Shown piece after piece: positions 14,876 through 24,116 of a DNA stretch of 64,000 nt (the first letter of the stretch is position 1; each line of letters opens with the position of its first letter). Under the pieces are notes generated by a model. The model did no database searches and had not been told where the DNA came from. It was given only the letters and a program-made list of their open reading frames with translations. The position numbers were made by a program, and so were the translations under genes. This stretch comes from Amycolatopsis coloradensis. GTDB taxonomy: Bacteria > Actinomycetota > Actinomycetes > Mycobacteriales > Pseudonocardiaceae. The stretch is taken from NCBI RefSeq assembly GCF_001953865.1, contig NZ_MQUQ01000021.1:1-64000 (forward strand). Direction: 5' to 3'.

Positions 14876-17653
14876 GTGGTCAACAGCCCTTCTCAGACCC
14901 CGGCCGAGGCGTACGCAGCCTCCCAGCGCCGCGCTCGCTACCCCCAGCTGACCCGGTTCGCCGCGGAATCGTCGTTCGAGTTCGACGACTTCCAGATCCG
15001 CGGCTGCGAGGCGCTCGAAGACGGCCACGGTGTGCTCGTCTGCGCGCCCACCGGCGCCGGGAAGACCGTGGTCGGCGAGTTCGCGGTGCACCTCGCCCTC
15101 GCCGAGGGCCGCAAATGCTTCTACACGACACCCATCAAGGCGCTGTCGAACCAGAAGTACGCAGACCTCGTCGCCCGCCACGGCGCCGACGCCGTCGGCC
15201 TGCTGACCGGTGACACCTCGATCAACGGCAACGCGCAGGTCGTGGTCATGACCACCGAGGTCCTGCGCAACATGCTCTACGCCGGGTCCTCGACCATCGG
15301 CGAGCTCGCGTACGTGGTGATGGACGAGGTCCATTACCTCGCCGACCGGTTCCGCGGCGCCGTCTGGGAAGAGGTCATCCTCCATCTGCCGGAGCACGTC
15401 CGGGTCGTCGGCCTGTCGGCCACGGTGAGCAACGCCGAGGAGTTCGGTGAATGGCTGGTCGAGGTCCGCGGCGACACCACCGTCGTCGTCGACGAGCACC
15501 GTCCCGTCCCGCTGTGGCAGCACATGCTCGTCGGCAACCGGTTGCTGGATCTGTTCGCCGGCCAGGAGGAGCACGCGCCAGGCGCCGAACTGCGGATCAA
15601 CCCCGGCCTGCTGCGCCGCACCGAGGAGATCGGCGGACGTTTCGCCCCGGCCGGATTGCGCGGGCCGAGAGGACGGCGGGGGGTGCCCTCGCGGATGCCG
15701 AGGTACCGGCCGCCGTCCCGCACCGACACCGTCGAGCGGCTGGACAGCGCCGGTCTGCTCCCGGCCATCGTGTTCATCTTCTCCCGCGCCGGCTGCGACG
15801 CCGCCGTCGGTCAGTGTGTCCGGTCCGGCCTGCGGCTCAACGGCCCCGAAGAGGTCGAGAAGGTCCGGCGCATCGTCGCCGAGCGCACCAAGGACCTGCC
15901 CGAAGGCGACCTCGGCGTCCTCGGTTACTGGGAATGGCGTGAGGCGCTCGAACGCGGGATCGCCGGGCACCACGCCGGGTTGCTCCCGGCGTTCAAGGAG
16001 ACCGTCGAGGAATTGTTCGTCCAGGGCCTGGTGAAGGTCGTCTTCGCCACCGAGACGCTCGCGCTGGGCATCAACATGCCCGCGCGCACCGTCGTCCTGG
16101 AACGGCTGGTGAAGTACAACGGCGAGGCACACGTCGACCTGACACCGGGGGAGTACACGCAGCTCACCGGGCGGGCCGGGCGGCGCGGGATCGACGTCGA
16201 AGGTCACGCCGTCGTCGCCTGGCAGCCGGGGATCGATCCGAAGCAGGTCGGCGGTCTCGCCTCGACCCGGACGTACCCGCTGCGGTCGTCGTTCCGGCCC
16301 GGCTACAACATGGCGGTGAACCTGGTTGCCCAGGTCGGCGCCGAGGCGGCCCGCGATCTGCTGGAGCAGTCCTTCGCCCAGTTCCAGGCCGACCGGTCGG
16401 TGGTCGGGACGGCGCGGCGGATCGAGCGGAACAAGGAGGCCCTGCGGGGTTACACCGCCGCCATCACCGGCGAGTTCGACGAGATGCTCGAGTACGTCGA
16501 GCTGCGCGCGAAGATCTCGGCCAGGGAGAAGGCGCTCTCGCGGCAGAACACCTCCGCGCGCCGGGCGGGCACGGCCGAGTCGCTGGAGAAGCTCCGCAAG
16601 GGCGACGTCATCGCCGTGCCCGCGGGCAGGCGCGCGGGGCTCGCGGTCGTCGTCGACCCGGGCCTCGACCCGATCCGCGAACCGCGCCCCGTCGTGGTCA
16701 CCGAGGACCGCTGGTCCGGCCCGCTCTCGGTCTCCGACTTCCCGGCGCCGGTGGAGGCGCTGGGGAACATCAAGCTGCCGAAGCACATCGAGTTGCGTTC
16801 ACCCAAGACTCGTCGTGACATCGCGTCGAGCCTGCGCAACGCGGGAATCTCCTTGCCTGGCAGGCAAAAACGCCGCGCCGGGGCGAATGAGGACGGTGAA
16901 CTGGCCGCACTGCGGCGAGCCTTGCGAGCGCACCCTTGCCACGGGCTCGCCGAGCGCGAGGCGAACCTGCGCTGGGTCGAGCGGCACCAGCGTCTCTCGG
17001 CGGAGACCGAGCAACTGGAACGCAAGGTCGCCGCGACCACGCATTCGCTCGCGCGTGCCTTCGACCGCATCCTGCGGCTGCTCGGCGAGCGCGGCTACCT
17101 GGGCCCCGAGTCCAAAGGCGACGGTGAGGACCGCGTCACCGAACACGGCCAGCGCCTCACCCGCCTCTACAGCGAGTCCGACCTGCTCGCCGCCGAATGC
17201 ATCCGGCACGACGTCTGGAAGGGCCTGGCCCCCGCCGAACTCGCGGCCGTCGTCTCGACGCTGGTCTTCGAGGCACGCCGCGACACCGCGGGCGAGCCGC
17301 GCCTGCCCGCGGGCAAGGTGCCGGACGCCTGGCAGGCGACCACACGTCTGTGGATGGAACTCACCGAAGACGAGCGCCGGCACAAACTGGACCGCACCCG
17401 CGAGCCCGACGCCGGCTTCGCCTGGCCCATCTACCGCTGGGCGCGCGGCGAATCACTGGAGAAGGTCCTCACCGCCGCCGAGGCTAACGGGCAGGAGCTG
17501 TCCGCCGGTGACTTCGTGCGGTGGTCACGGCAGGTCATCGACCTACTGGACCAGATCCGCGACGTCCTCGGGCGGGCCGATCCGGTGGGCGCGGCGGCCT
17601 CGGACGCGGTGAAGGCCTTGCGGCGCGGCGTCGTGGCGGCGGGCGGCGCGTAA
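14876..17653 (+). CDS. helY: Ski2/Mtr4-like DEAD/DEVH-box RNA helicase HelY
   Basis: 925 residues from GTG 14876. APTGAGKTVVGE (Walker A, about 60), TTPIKALSNQK (Ia), TTEVLRN (Ib), MDEVHYLAD (motif II, DEVH), LSATVSN (III), and TGRAGRRGID (VI) are all present in order; the C-terminal half holds the arch-like and helical DSHCT region. Homologues next to tatAC in mycobacteria are called HelY and resemble eukaryotic Ski2/Mtr4 RNA helicases. ATP-dependent RNA unwinding is expected; the bacterial partner is unknown. The longer frame starting at 14303 crosses the lipid kinase and is rejected. Confidence 0.93.
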   Translation: MVNSPSQTPAEAYAASQRRARYPQLTRFAAESSFEFDDFQIRGCEALEDGHGVLVCAPTGAGKTVVGEFAVHLALAEGRKCFYTTPIKALSNQKYADLVARHGADAVGLLTGDTSINGNAQVVVMTTEVLRNMLYAGSSTIGELAYVVMDEVHYLADRFRGAVWEEVILHLPEHVRVVGLSATVSNAEEFGEWLVEVRGDTTVVVDEHRPVPLWQHMLVGNRLLDLFAGQEEHAPGAELRINPGLLRRTEEIGGRFAPAGLRGPRGRRGVPSRMPRYRPPSRTDTVERLDSAGLLPAIVFIFSRAGCDAAVGQCVRSGLRLNGPEEVEKVRRIVAERTKDLPEGDLGVLGYWEWREALERGIAGHHAGLLPAFKETVEELFVQGLVKVVFATETLALGINMPARTVVLERLVKYNGEAHVDLTPGEYTQLTGRAGRRGIDVEGHAVVAWQPGIDPKQVGGLASTRTYPLRSSFRPGYNMAVNLVAQVGAEAARDLLEQSFAQFQADRSVVGTARRIERNKEALRGYTAAITGEFDEMLEYVELRAKISAREKALSRQNTSARRAGTAESLEKLRKGDVIAVPAGRRAGLAVVVDPGLDPIREPRPVVVTEDRWSGPLSVSDFPAPVEALGNIKLPKHIELRSPKTRRDIASSLRNAGISLPGRQKRRAGANEDGELAALRRALRAHPCHGLAEREANLRWVERHQRLSAETEQLERKVAATTHSLARAFDRILRLLGERGYLGPESKGDGEDRVTEHGQRLTRLYSESDLLAAECIRHDVWKGLAPAELAAVVSTLVFEARRDTAGEPRLPAGKVPDAWQATTRLWMELTEDERRHKLDRTREPDAGFAWPIYRWARGESLEKVLTAAEANGQELSAGDFVRWSRQVIDLLDQIRDVLGRADPVGAAASDAVKALRRGVVAAGGA

Positions 17654-18000
17654 CGGTCTCGTCCTCTGGCGCCTTGGCCTACGAAGTCACTTCAAGCGAC
17701 CACGGCGCCGGGCCTGGAGGGTCGGGGTGGTCGTGAGTGGTGTTTCGGGTTAGGGCCAAGAGTGTTCTTGGTACCTGCGGCAGGCGACTTGGAGCACTCG
17801 CGGGGAGCCTCACTAGCCCCACTGGTCACGATGAGGGCGCGTGAAGGCCCCCTTCCCTCGGCTGAGCCGAAGAAACGCGACCTTCACACCTTCCTGTACT
17901 CCAAGCGACCAGGGTGCCGGTACCGGGAGGCTCCGGGTGGTCGTGAGTGGCGATTCGAGTTGGAACACGAATCGCCATTCACGAGGGACCGGTCGCGGTG
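17654..18000 (+). repeat. Intergenic gap with two diverged copies of a repeat
   Basis: No gene is supported between 17654 and 18382. Two related stretches begin near 17693 and 17903 (AAGCGACCA, then GGGTGGTCGTGAGTGG, then TTCG-GTT). The first continues with the CTTGGTACCTGCGG block shared with 30931-30975 and, inverted, with 125-190. The second holds a 17-bp hairpin (17941-17957 with 17968-17984, one mismatch). Confidence 0.5.
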
Positions 18001-18015
18001 CCTGTCGCAGGCGTC

Positions 18016-18062
18016 CTGAAGGCCACCTTCGAGACGTTGAGCGTCCTGAAGGTGGCCTTCAG
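18016..18062. terminator. 15-bp hairpin of the GAAGGCCACCTTC family
   Basis: CTGAAGGCCACCTTC (18016-18030) pairs perfectly with 18048-18062. The loop is 17 bases. The stem core is nearly the same as that of the hairpin after pafA. It separates helY from the DUF4333/Eis block. Confidence 0.6.
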
Positions 18063-18382
18063 AGCACCGGCCGGGTAGCCGTGAGGACAATGCGGAACAC
18101 TCACCGCCCGGTCTGAAGACCGTCAGCCGCTACGGAACGTGCCTGAGTCGCGCTTCGGCCGGAATGCTCGTGGATGGCGACGACGGTCAGAACCGCCTCA
18201 CCACTCACGAGACGTTGGGCTGACCGGCGGATTCGACGCCCCGCCGGTGTGAGCACGGTCGCGTCGAGTTGCCCCGACACCACCCGGGAACAGTGGGCAG
18301 GGGCGCCGACCTGTGGTTGGATCGCCCACGACGGCCAGGTGACACCGGCCGGTGACGATGGCGGAACAGGCGGAGGCGAACG

Positions 18383-19159
18383 ATGAGCACGCCGTATGGC
18401 GGCAACGACCCGCAGCAGCAGCCCCCATGGGGGCAGCAGCCGGGCTACGGGCAACAGCCGGGAGGCGCTCAACCGCCGAGCGGGCCGCAACAGCAACCGC
18501 AATGGGGGCAGCAGCCGCAGCACGACCCGTCGCAGACGCAGCAACAGCCCCAGTGGGGCCAGCAGCCCGCGCCCTACGATCCGTCCCAGCAGCAGCCCGG
18601 GTATCCGCAGACCGGTCAGCAGCCCGGCTACGACCCCTCTCAGACGCAGCAACAGCAGCCGCAGTGGGGCCAGCAGCCGCCGCAGTACGGCCAGCAGCCG
18701 GGCTACCCGCAGAGCGGACCCCAGCAGCAGCCCGGTTACCCGCAGAGCGGCCCGCAGCAGCAGCCGCAGTACGGGCAGCCGCAGCAGCAGGGCCAGTTCG
18801 CGGGCGCCCAGGGCGAGGCGCAGGACAAGCCGAAGTCCAAGAAGGGCCTGTTCATCGGGATCGGCGCGCTCGTGGTGATCATCGCCGCGGTCGGCATTCT
18901 CGGGTTCGTCACGCCGGGCTGGTTCAACACCCAGGTCTTCAACAACACCCAGATGCAGACCGACGTGCAGAAGCTGCTCACCGAGACCTACGGGATCAAG
19001 GAGATCAGCGCGGTCACCTGCCCCGCGGGCCAGGAGGTCAAGGACGGTGTGAAGTTCACGTGCACCGCCACGATCGAGGGCAAGCCGCAGGAGGTGCCGA
19101 TCACCGTGAAGGGTGACACCGGCAACTACGAGGTCTCGCCGCCGGCCACCACCAAGTAA
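18383..19159 (+). CDS. Gln/Pro-rich membrane protein with extracellular DUF4333 domain
   Basis: 258 residues. Residues 1-145 are low-complexity Gln, Pro, Gly and Tyr (QQPQWGQQP-type repeats), residues 153-174 a membrane helix after a KSKKG stop signal, and residues about 188-254 a DUF4333 domain with CPAGQEVKDG and a second Cys (FTC) that likely form a disulfide. Topology: disordered tail in the cytosol, domain outside. Homologous to the lipoprotein at 20435-20833; each precedes an Eis-like acetyltransferase. GGAGGCG serves as ribosome site. Function unknown. Confidence 0.8.
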   Translation: MSTPYGGNDPQQQPPWGQQPGYGQQPGGAQPPSGPQQQPQWGQQPQHDPSQTQQQPQWGQQPAPYDPSQQQPGYPQTGQQPGYDPSQTQQQQPQWGQQPPQYGQQPGYPQSGPQQQPGYPQSGPQQQPQYGQPQQQGQFAGAQGEAQDKPKSKKGLFIGIGALVVIIAAVGILGFVTPGWFNTQVFNNTQMQTDVQKLLTETYGIKEISAVTCPAGQEVKDGVKFTCTATIEGKPQEVPITVKGDTGNYEVSPPATTK

Positions 19160-19200
19160 ACGGCGGGCGTCCGGGGCGGTCGATCCTGCATGATCGTCTC

Positions 19201-20400
19201 ATGAGCGACTTCTCAGTACGGCCGCTCCGGTCCGACGAAGACCGGGCGGCGTTGGATCTGTTCAGGCGGGCCTTGCACGTCAAGGAGATGACCGACGAGG
19301 AATGGTCGGCCGCCGCCATGTCGTTCCAGCCGGACCGGGGTTTGGGCGCGTTCGATCCGGAACTGATCGGTACAGTGCGGTCGTTCGACTCGGAAGTGAC
19401 GCTGCCCGGTGGCGGCACCACCCCGCTCGCCGCGGTCAGCCTCGTCGGCGTCCGAGCCGACCGCATCCGCCGCGGTGTGCTGACGGCGTTGATGCGTGCC
19501 CAGTTCGAGGATTTCGCCGCCCGCGGCTTTCCCGCGGCGATGCTGCACGCGTCCGAAGGCGCGATCTACGGCCGGTTCGGCTACGGCGTCGCCGCGCGGG
19601 GCAAGTCGATCGAGGTCGACAGGCACCGTGCCCGGTTCCGTCCCGAGGTCCCGTCCGGTGGGCAGATCTCCTTGCTGGATCTGGAAGGCACCATCGAGCA
19701 GTGGCCGTCGCTCTTCGACGCCCTCCCGCGGACCCGCCCCGGCATGATCGCGCGGAGCCCGAATCTGTGGCCGGGCTACGTCCGGGAGGTGCGCCGGTCG
19801 ACCACCCCGATCGCGACCGCTGTGCATCAGGGCCCGGACGGGACCGACGGCTATGTCACCTACACCGTCGAGAGGTCCCATTTCGGCGCACCGGCGCAGC
19901 TGAAGATCCAGTCCTTCCATTACGCGAGCCCTGACGCGTTCGCCGGGCTGTGGCGGTACTTGCTGTCCGTGGACCTGGTCGACCGCATCACCGCCGAGAA
20001 ACGGCCGCTCGACGAACCTGTCGAGTTGCTGTTCACCGACCCGCGCCACGCGGCGGTGCAGAAGACCCTGGACGAAGGCTGGCTCCGGTTGGTCGATGTC
20101 CCCGCGATGCTCGACGCCCGGACGTACCACGGTGAACCGGTCGTCATCGAGGTGAACGATCCCTTCCTGGAGCACAACTCCGGCCGCTATCGCCTTTCCG
20201 AGGAAGGCGCGGCCCGCACGACGGACCCGGCGGACCTCGGACTGGACGCCGACACGCTGTCGATGCTGTACCTGGGTGGCTGGCGCGCGTCGGATCTCGC
20301 GACCGCGGGACGGGTCCGCGCGACCGGTGAGTCCGCGTTGGAGCGAGCGGACCTGCTGTTCGGCACGCGGGTGAACCCCTGGTGCGGTACCTTCTTCTGA
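19201..20400 (+). CDS. Eis-like GNAT N-acetyltransferase (copy 1)
   Basis: 399 residues, the length of Mycobacterium Eis (enhanced intracellular survival). An N-terminal GNAT domain with the acetyl-CoA loop VRADRIRRGVLTAL (about 84-97), a second degenerate GNAT-like region and a C-terminal SCP2-like domain are expected; HASEGAIYGRFGYG and the very C-terminal WCGTFF are family marks, the terminal carboxylate acting as base in Eis. Eis enzymes acetylate several amines of aminoglycosides, but substrates vary and resistance is not implied. Paralogue of 20878-22098. Confidence 0.88.
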   Translation: MSDFSVRPLRSDEDRAALDLFRRALHVKEMTDEEWSAAAMSFQPDRGLGAFDPELIGTVRSFDSEVTLPGGGTTPLAAVSLVGVRADRIRRGVLTALMRAQFEDFAARGFPAAMLHASEGAIYGRFGYGVAARGKSIEVDRHRARFRPEVPSGGQISLLDLEGTIEQWPSLFDALPRTRPGMIARSPNLWPGYVREVRRSTTPIATAVHQGPDGTDGYVTYTVERSHFGAPAQLKIQSFHYASPDAFAGLWRYLLSVDLVDRITAEKRPLDEPVELLFTDPRHAAVQKTLDEGWLRLVDVPAMLDARTYHGEPVVIEVNDPFLEHNSGRYRLSEEGAARTTDPADLGLDADTLSMLYLGGWRASDLATAGRVRATGESALERADLLFGTRVNPWCGTFF

Positions 20401-20434
20401 CGTGGGGAGATCACGTTTCCGGGGGTGGAGAAGC

Positions 20435-20833
20435 TTGAGCAGGCGAGCCGTCGCGACGGTCGGTCTGTGCTGTGCCGCTTTCGTGGTGCTGGCGGCGTGT
20501 TCGGACACGCCGCCAGCACCGCCGGCGACGAAGACCGTCACAGTTCCGCCGTCGACGAGCACGCAGGTCACCGCCAGCACGTCGGGCGGCTCGTCCTCCT
20601 CCAGCGCTCCGGGCAGGGTCTTCGACCCCAGGACCATGCAAGCGGACGTGAAGAAGGTCCTCACCGAGACCTACCAGCTCCGCAACGTCGGTGACGTGCT
20701 TTGCCCGGCGAACCAGGCGGTCAAGGACGGCAGCACGTTCAGCTGCACCGTCCAGGTCGGCGGGGAGGGCAAGACCGTCACGATCACCGTCACCGGTGAG
20801 GACGGCCGCTACGAAGTCGGCGCACCCGGCTGA
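20435..20833 (+). CDS. DUF4333 lipoprotein
   Basis: 132 residues from TTG 20435, chosen for the GGAG site just before it; GTG 20402 would add 11 residues and lacks one. A signal peptide ends in the lipobox VLAAC, so the protein is lipid-anchored. A Thr/Ser/Pro linker is followed by DUF4333 (about 68-130; MQADVKKVLTETY, CPANQAVKDG, FSC) matching the domain of 18383-19159. The same fold is thus held at the membrane in two ways, by a helix and by a lipid. It stands between the two Eis-like genes. Confidence 0.78.
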   Translation: MSRRAVATVGLCCAAFVVLAACSDTPPAPPATKTVTVPPSTSTQVTASTSGGSSSSSAPGRVFDPRTMQADVKKVLTETYQLRNVGDVLCPANQAVKDGSTFSCTVQVGGEGKTVTITVTGEDGRYEVGAPG

Positions 20834-20877
20834 AAACCGGTTGGGATTCTCCGGTTTCGGGCGGCAGGATCGCTGCC

Positions 20878-22098
20878 ATGAGCGAATTCCACGTACGTGC
20901 CGTGGCCGAAGGTGAACAGCGAGCCTGTCTCGAACTGCTCGAACAGGCCTTGCACGCCAAGCCGATCTCGGACGAAGCCTGGGCCAAGATGGCCCGGACC
21001 TGGCCCGCGGCCGGGAAGTTCGCCGCGTTCGACGACCATGGCACCCCGGTGGGGATCGCCAGTTCCTTCGGCACCGAACTCACCGTCCCAGGTGGACGGA
21101 AGCTCGCGACCGCCGCCGTCGACGGGATCGCCGTCCGCGCCGACTGGACCCGCCGCGGAATCCTCACCGCGATGATGGCCACCCAGCTGGAGGACATCGC
21201 CGCGCGCGGCGTCCCGCTCGCCGCGTTGCACGCCTCGGAAGGCGTCATTTACGGCCGCTTCGGCTACGGCGTGGCCACCTATGGCAAGGGCGTTCTCGTC
21301 GAGCGTCCCCGGGCCAGGCTCCGTGACGGCCTGGGACGGGACGGCGTGGTCCGCTTCCTCACCCCGGCCGAGGCGGTCGAGCGGGTTCCCGCCCTGTATC
21401 GCCGATTCACCGGCGAACGGCCGGGTTTCGCCGCCCGCCCGGAAATGTGGTGGCCGGGCTTCTTCGAGCGGGTCGTCACCGGGAACGACGGCTACCGTGT
21501 CGCCGTCCACAGTGGACCGGACGGCGAGGACGGTTTCGTCGTCTACCAGACCGTCGACATGCGCGACCGGCAGGCGCCGGAGCGCGGTGCGCTGCTCGAC
21601 ATCCGTGAACTGCATGCCGCGACACCGCGGGCGTGGGCGGGACTGTGGCGTTTCCTGCTGTCGATCGACCTGGTCTCGGCCGTCGCCGGACGAGGCCGCC
21701 CGATGGACGAGCCGATCGCCGAAATGCTCACCGACCCGCGTGCGGTCACCACCACCGAGGTCATCGACGATCTGTGGCTGCGACTCGTCGACGTACTCGC
21801 CGCGCTTCAGGCGCGCACCTACGGAACCGCCGAAGCCGTGGTGCTGGAAGTGTTCGACAGGCAGCTTCCGGACAACAACGGCCGCTATGCCGTCGGCCAG
21901 GACGGCGTGGATCGCACCACCGCCGAAGCCGACCTGAGGTTGGACGTCGACACCTTGGCGTCGCTGTACCTCGGCCACGGCCTTTTCAGCGACCTGGTGA
22001 CGGCAGGCCGCGTCGAGGTACTGAACGAGGCGGCGGTCGCCCGTGCCGACGCGTTGTTCCACACCGTGCGCGCCCCGTGGTGCGGGACGTTCTTCTAG
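20878..22098 (+). CDS. Eis-like GNAT N-acetyltransferase (copy 2)
   Basis: 406 residues, aligned over its full length with the copy at 19201-20400: same N-terminal MSxFxVR start, VRADWTRRGILTAM acetyl-CoA loop, HASEGVIYGRFGYG and terminal APWCGTFF. The sequences are well diverged, so the duplication is old. ATG 20878 is 44 bases after the DUF4333 lipoprotein. Together with the previous three genes it forms a duplicated two-gene unit. Convergent with the pirin gene, sharing 4 bases. Confidence 0.88.
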   Translation: MSEFHVRAVAEGEQRACLELLEQALHAKPISDEAWAKMARTWPAAGKFAAFDDHGTPVGIASSFGTELTVPGGRKLATAAVDGIAVRADWTRRGILTAMMATQLEDIAARGVPLAALHASEGVIYGRFGYGVATYGKGVLVERPRARLRDGLGRDGVVRFLTPAEAVERVPALYRRFTGERPGFAARPEMWWPGFFERVVTGNDGYRVAVHSGPDGEDGFVVYQTVDMRDRQAPERGALLDIRELHAATPRAWAGLWRFLLSIDLVSAVAGRGRPMDEPIAEMLTDPRAVTTTEVIDDLWLRLVDVLAALQARTYGTAEAVVLEVFDRQLPDNNGRYAVGQDGVDRTTAEADLRLDVDTLASLYLGHGLFSDLVTAGRVEVLNEAAVARADALFHTVRAPWCGTFF

Positions 22099-23063
22099 GC
22101 CGGGTTGTGACGCGGTTTGATCCGCACCCGCGGCAGCGTGGGTGCGGGCAACCACGCCGTGGCACCCTGATAGCCCTCCACTCGGCCGAATCGATCCGCT
22201 TGTGCTTGCCACGCCTCGCGGTACTCGGCGATCTCGTCGTGGCTGCGGCCGACGAAGTTCCACCACAGGACGAGTTCCTCGGTGAACGGGGTCCCGCCGA
22301 GGAGGAGCACACGGGCCGCTTCGCCGCCGTGGTTGGCCAGGTCCAGCCGCCCGGGGCCGGGGGCGAGGTAGGCGAGTTCCCCGTTGCCCAGCGCGGTTCC
22401 GGCGACGGTGACGGAGCCGATGTCCTGAAGGACACCATGTTCGAAGGCCGGGTCGACGTCGAGACGCACTGTCGACTCAGGCTCCACGGTGAGTTCGGCG
22501 CCCAGCAGGGGAGTGAACGCCGGGACCGGTGACGTGGTCCCGGCGAGGCTGCCGAGGAAGACCCGTGCGGTGGCGCCGTCCAGCCGGAGCAGCGGCGGCG
22601 CGTAGTGCCGGAAATCCCGTAAGGTGTCGCGGTGTTCGTCCGGCAGCGCGATCCACAGCTGGACGCCGTGCAGCGTCGAAGTGTCCGGTGTGGACACTTC
22701 CGAATGCGCTATGCCGTGCCCCGCGGTCATCAGGTTGAGTTCACCGGGCCGGACCATGGCACGCGTGCCGATGCTGTCGCGGTGCTCGATCTCGCCGCTG
22801 AACAGCCAGCTCGCGGTCTGGAGCCCGGTGTGCGGATGCGGCGCGACGTCCATCCCGCCGGATTCCGACACGTCTTGCGGCCCGTAGTGGTCGGCGAAAC
22901 ACCACGCGCCGATCAGGGACCGCTGCCGTTGCGGAAGCGTCCGGCGGACGCGGATGGCCCTCGGCCCGCCGAGTGGGACCTCGCGCGGGGTCAGCACGGT
23001 GACGCCGTCACCCGGCCGGTCCCGGCACAGCAGTTCGGCCGGGTCGGTCTCGGTGTTGCTCAC
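22095..23063 (-). CDS. Pirin-family bicupin protein
   Basis: 322 residues. GMDVAPHPHTGLQT and the later HGIAHSE supply the His/Glu metal site of the N-terminal cupin, and GVQLWIALPDEHRD is a signature of pirins. Some pirins act as quercetin dioxygenases, others as redox-sensitive iron proteins; which applies here is unknown. The start overlaps the stop of the exonuclease gene (GTGA), so the two are translated together. Confidence 0.88.
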   Translation of the reverse strand: MSNTETDPAELLCRDRPGDGVTVLTPREVPLGGPRAIRVRRTLPQRQRSLIGAWCFADHYGPQDVSESGGMDVAPHPHTGLQTASWLFSGEIEHRDSIGTRAMVRPGELNLMTAGHGIAHSEVSTPDTSTLHGVQLWIALPDEHRDTLRDFRHYAPPLLRLDGATARVFLGSLAGTTSPVPAFTPLLGAELTVEPESTVRLDVDPAFEHGVLQDIGSVTVAGTALGNGELAYLAPGPGRLDLANHGGEAARVLLLGGTPFTEELVLWWNFVGRSHDEIAEYREAWQAQADRFGRVEGYQGATAWLPAPTLPRVRIKPRHNPA

Positions 23064-24004
23064 GACTGGGGGAGCGCTGCCAGCAGACGCTCCACCGAAC
23101 GGCCGAGATTCCAGCGTTCCGCCAGTTCCGCGACCTTGTCCGGGTCGGCTGGCTCGGACGGCACGGTGTCCGGCCGGGACTGCTCTACCGGCGCGTCGGC
23201 GGCGACCCGGACGACGGTCGGCGCGACCGCGAGATAGTCGGCGGCGTCGGTCAAGCGAAGCCTGGTCTTGAGCGGCACGCGCGAGTCGCCGGCATTGGAC
23301 GCCTCGATGAGTTCCTGCAGTGAGCCGAACTGCGTGATCAGTTTCGCCGCGGTCTTCTCGCCGATCCCGGCCACGCCGGGCAACCCGTCCGACGGGTCCC
23401 CGCGCAGCGCGGCCATGTCGGCGTACCCGGGGCCGGCGTTCCCCGCCGGGATCCCGTACTTCTCGGCGAGCTCGTCCGGGCCGAGGATCTCGGCCTTGTT
23501 CCAGCCCTTGCCGACGTAGATGACGACCGTGGACGTCGGCTCGTGACGGACCAGCTGGAACAGGTCACGGTCGCCGGTGATGACCTCGACCGGTGCCTTC
23601 TCCTCGCGGATCGCGAGCGCACCGATGACGTCGTCGGCCTCGTATCCGGCCGCCTCGGCCGTCGCGAGCCCGAAGGCCTCCAGCAGTTCCAGGATGATCG
23701 GGACCTGCGGGGTGAGCGTGTCCGGTACTTCTTCGACGTCGCCGCCCTCCGGAACCTCTTCGGCCACGCGGTGCGCTTTGTAGCTGGGCAGCAGATCGGT
23801 GCGGAACTTCGGCCGCCAGTCCGCGTCCAGGCACGCCACGAGCCGGGCGGGCCGCCGGTCGACGAGGATCCGTGCGACGGTGTCGGTGAACCCGCGTACG
23901 GCGTTGACCGGCGTCCCGTCCGGGGCGGTCATCGACTCGGGCAGTGCGTAGAACGAGCGGAAGTAGAGGCTCGCGGAATCAAGGAGGGCGAGAGGTCCGG
24001 TCAC
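23060..24004 (-). CDS. 5'-3' exonuclease (FEN/PolA N-domain type)
   Basis: 314 residues. LLDSASLYFRSFYALP, DADWRPKFR, YEADDVIGAL and TGDRDLFQLV carry the acidic metal ligands of the flap nuclease fold, and GVAGIGEKTAAKLI is the helix-hairpin-helix DNA clamp (here GIGEKTA). It resembles the free-standing 5' nuclease of actinobacteria, separate from DNA polymerase I, and would remove RNA primers or flaps. GTG start at 24004. It is first in a two-gene operon with pirin. Confidence 0.9.
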   Translation of the reverse strand: MTGPLALLDSASLYFRSFYALPESMTAPDGTPVNAVRGFTDTVARILVDRRPARLVACLDADWRPKFRTDLLPSYKAHRVAEEVPEGGDVEEVPDTLTPQVPIILELLEAFGLATAEAAGYEADDVIGALAIREEKAPVEVITGDRDLFQLVRHEPTSTVVIYVGKGWNKAEILGPDELAEKYGIPAGNAGPGYADMAALRGDPSDGLPGVAGIGEKTAAKLITQFGSLQELIEASNAGDSRVPLKTRLRLTDAADYLAVAPTVVRVAADAPVEQSRPDTVPSEPADPDKVAELAERWNLGRSVERLLAALPQS

Positions 24005-24033
24005 GCGGACAGCCTGCCATGTTCCGGCCCGGA

Positions 24034-24076
24034 TGTCCGTGGAGGACCCGACCCCCAGCCGAGTCCTCCACGGACA
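24034..24076. terminator. 14-bp hairpin
   Basis: TGTCCGTGGAGGAC (24034-24047) pairs perfectly with GTCCTCCACGGACA (24063-24076) around 15 bases. It stands between the stop at 24117 of the split gene and the start of the exonuclease gene, both on the minus strand, and should end the former transcript. Confidence 0.6.
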
Positions 24077-24116
24077 CCTGTCAGGCGGCCGGTGCCGGGC
24101 CCCGCGCCTGACGGAC

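Noticed and set aside
17654-18382. Hidden gene in the 730-base gap
   Set aside because: All frames are repeat-derived or Arg-rich; only hairpins and diverged repeats are seen.
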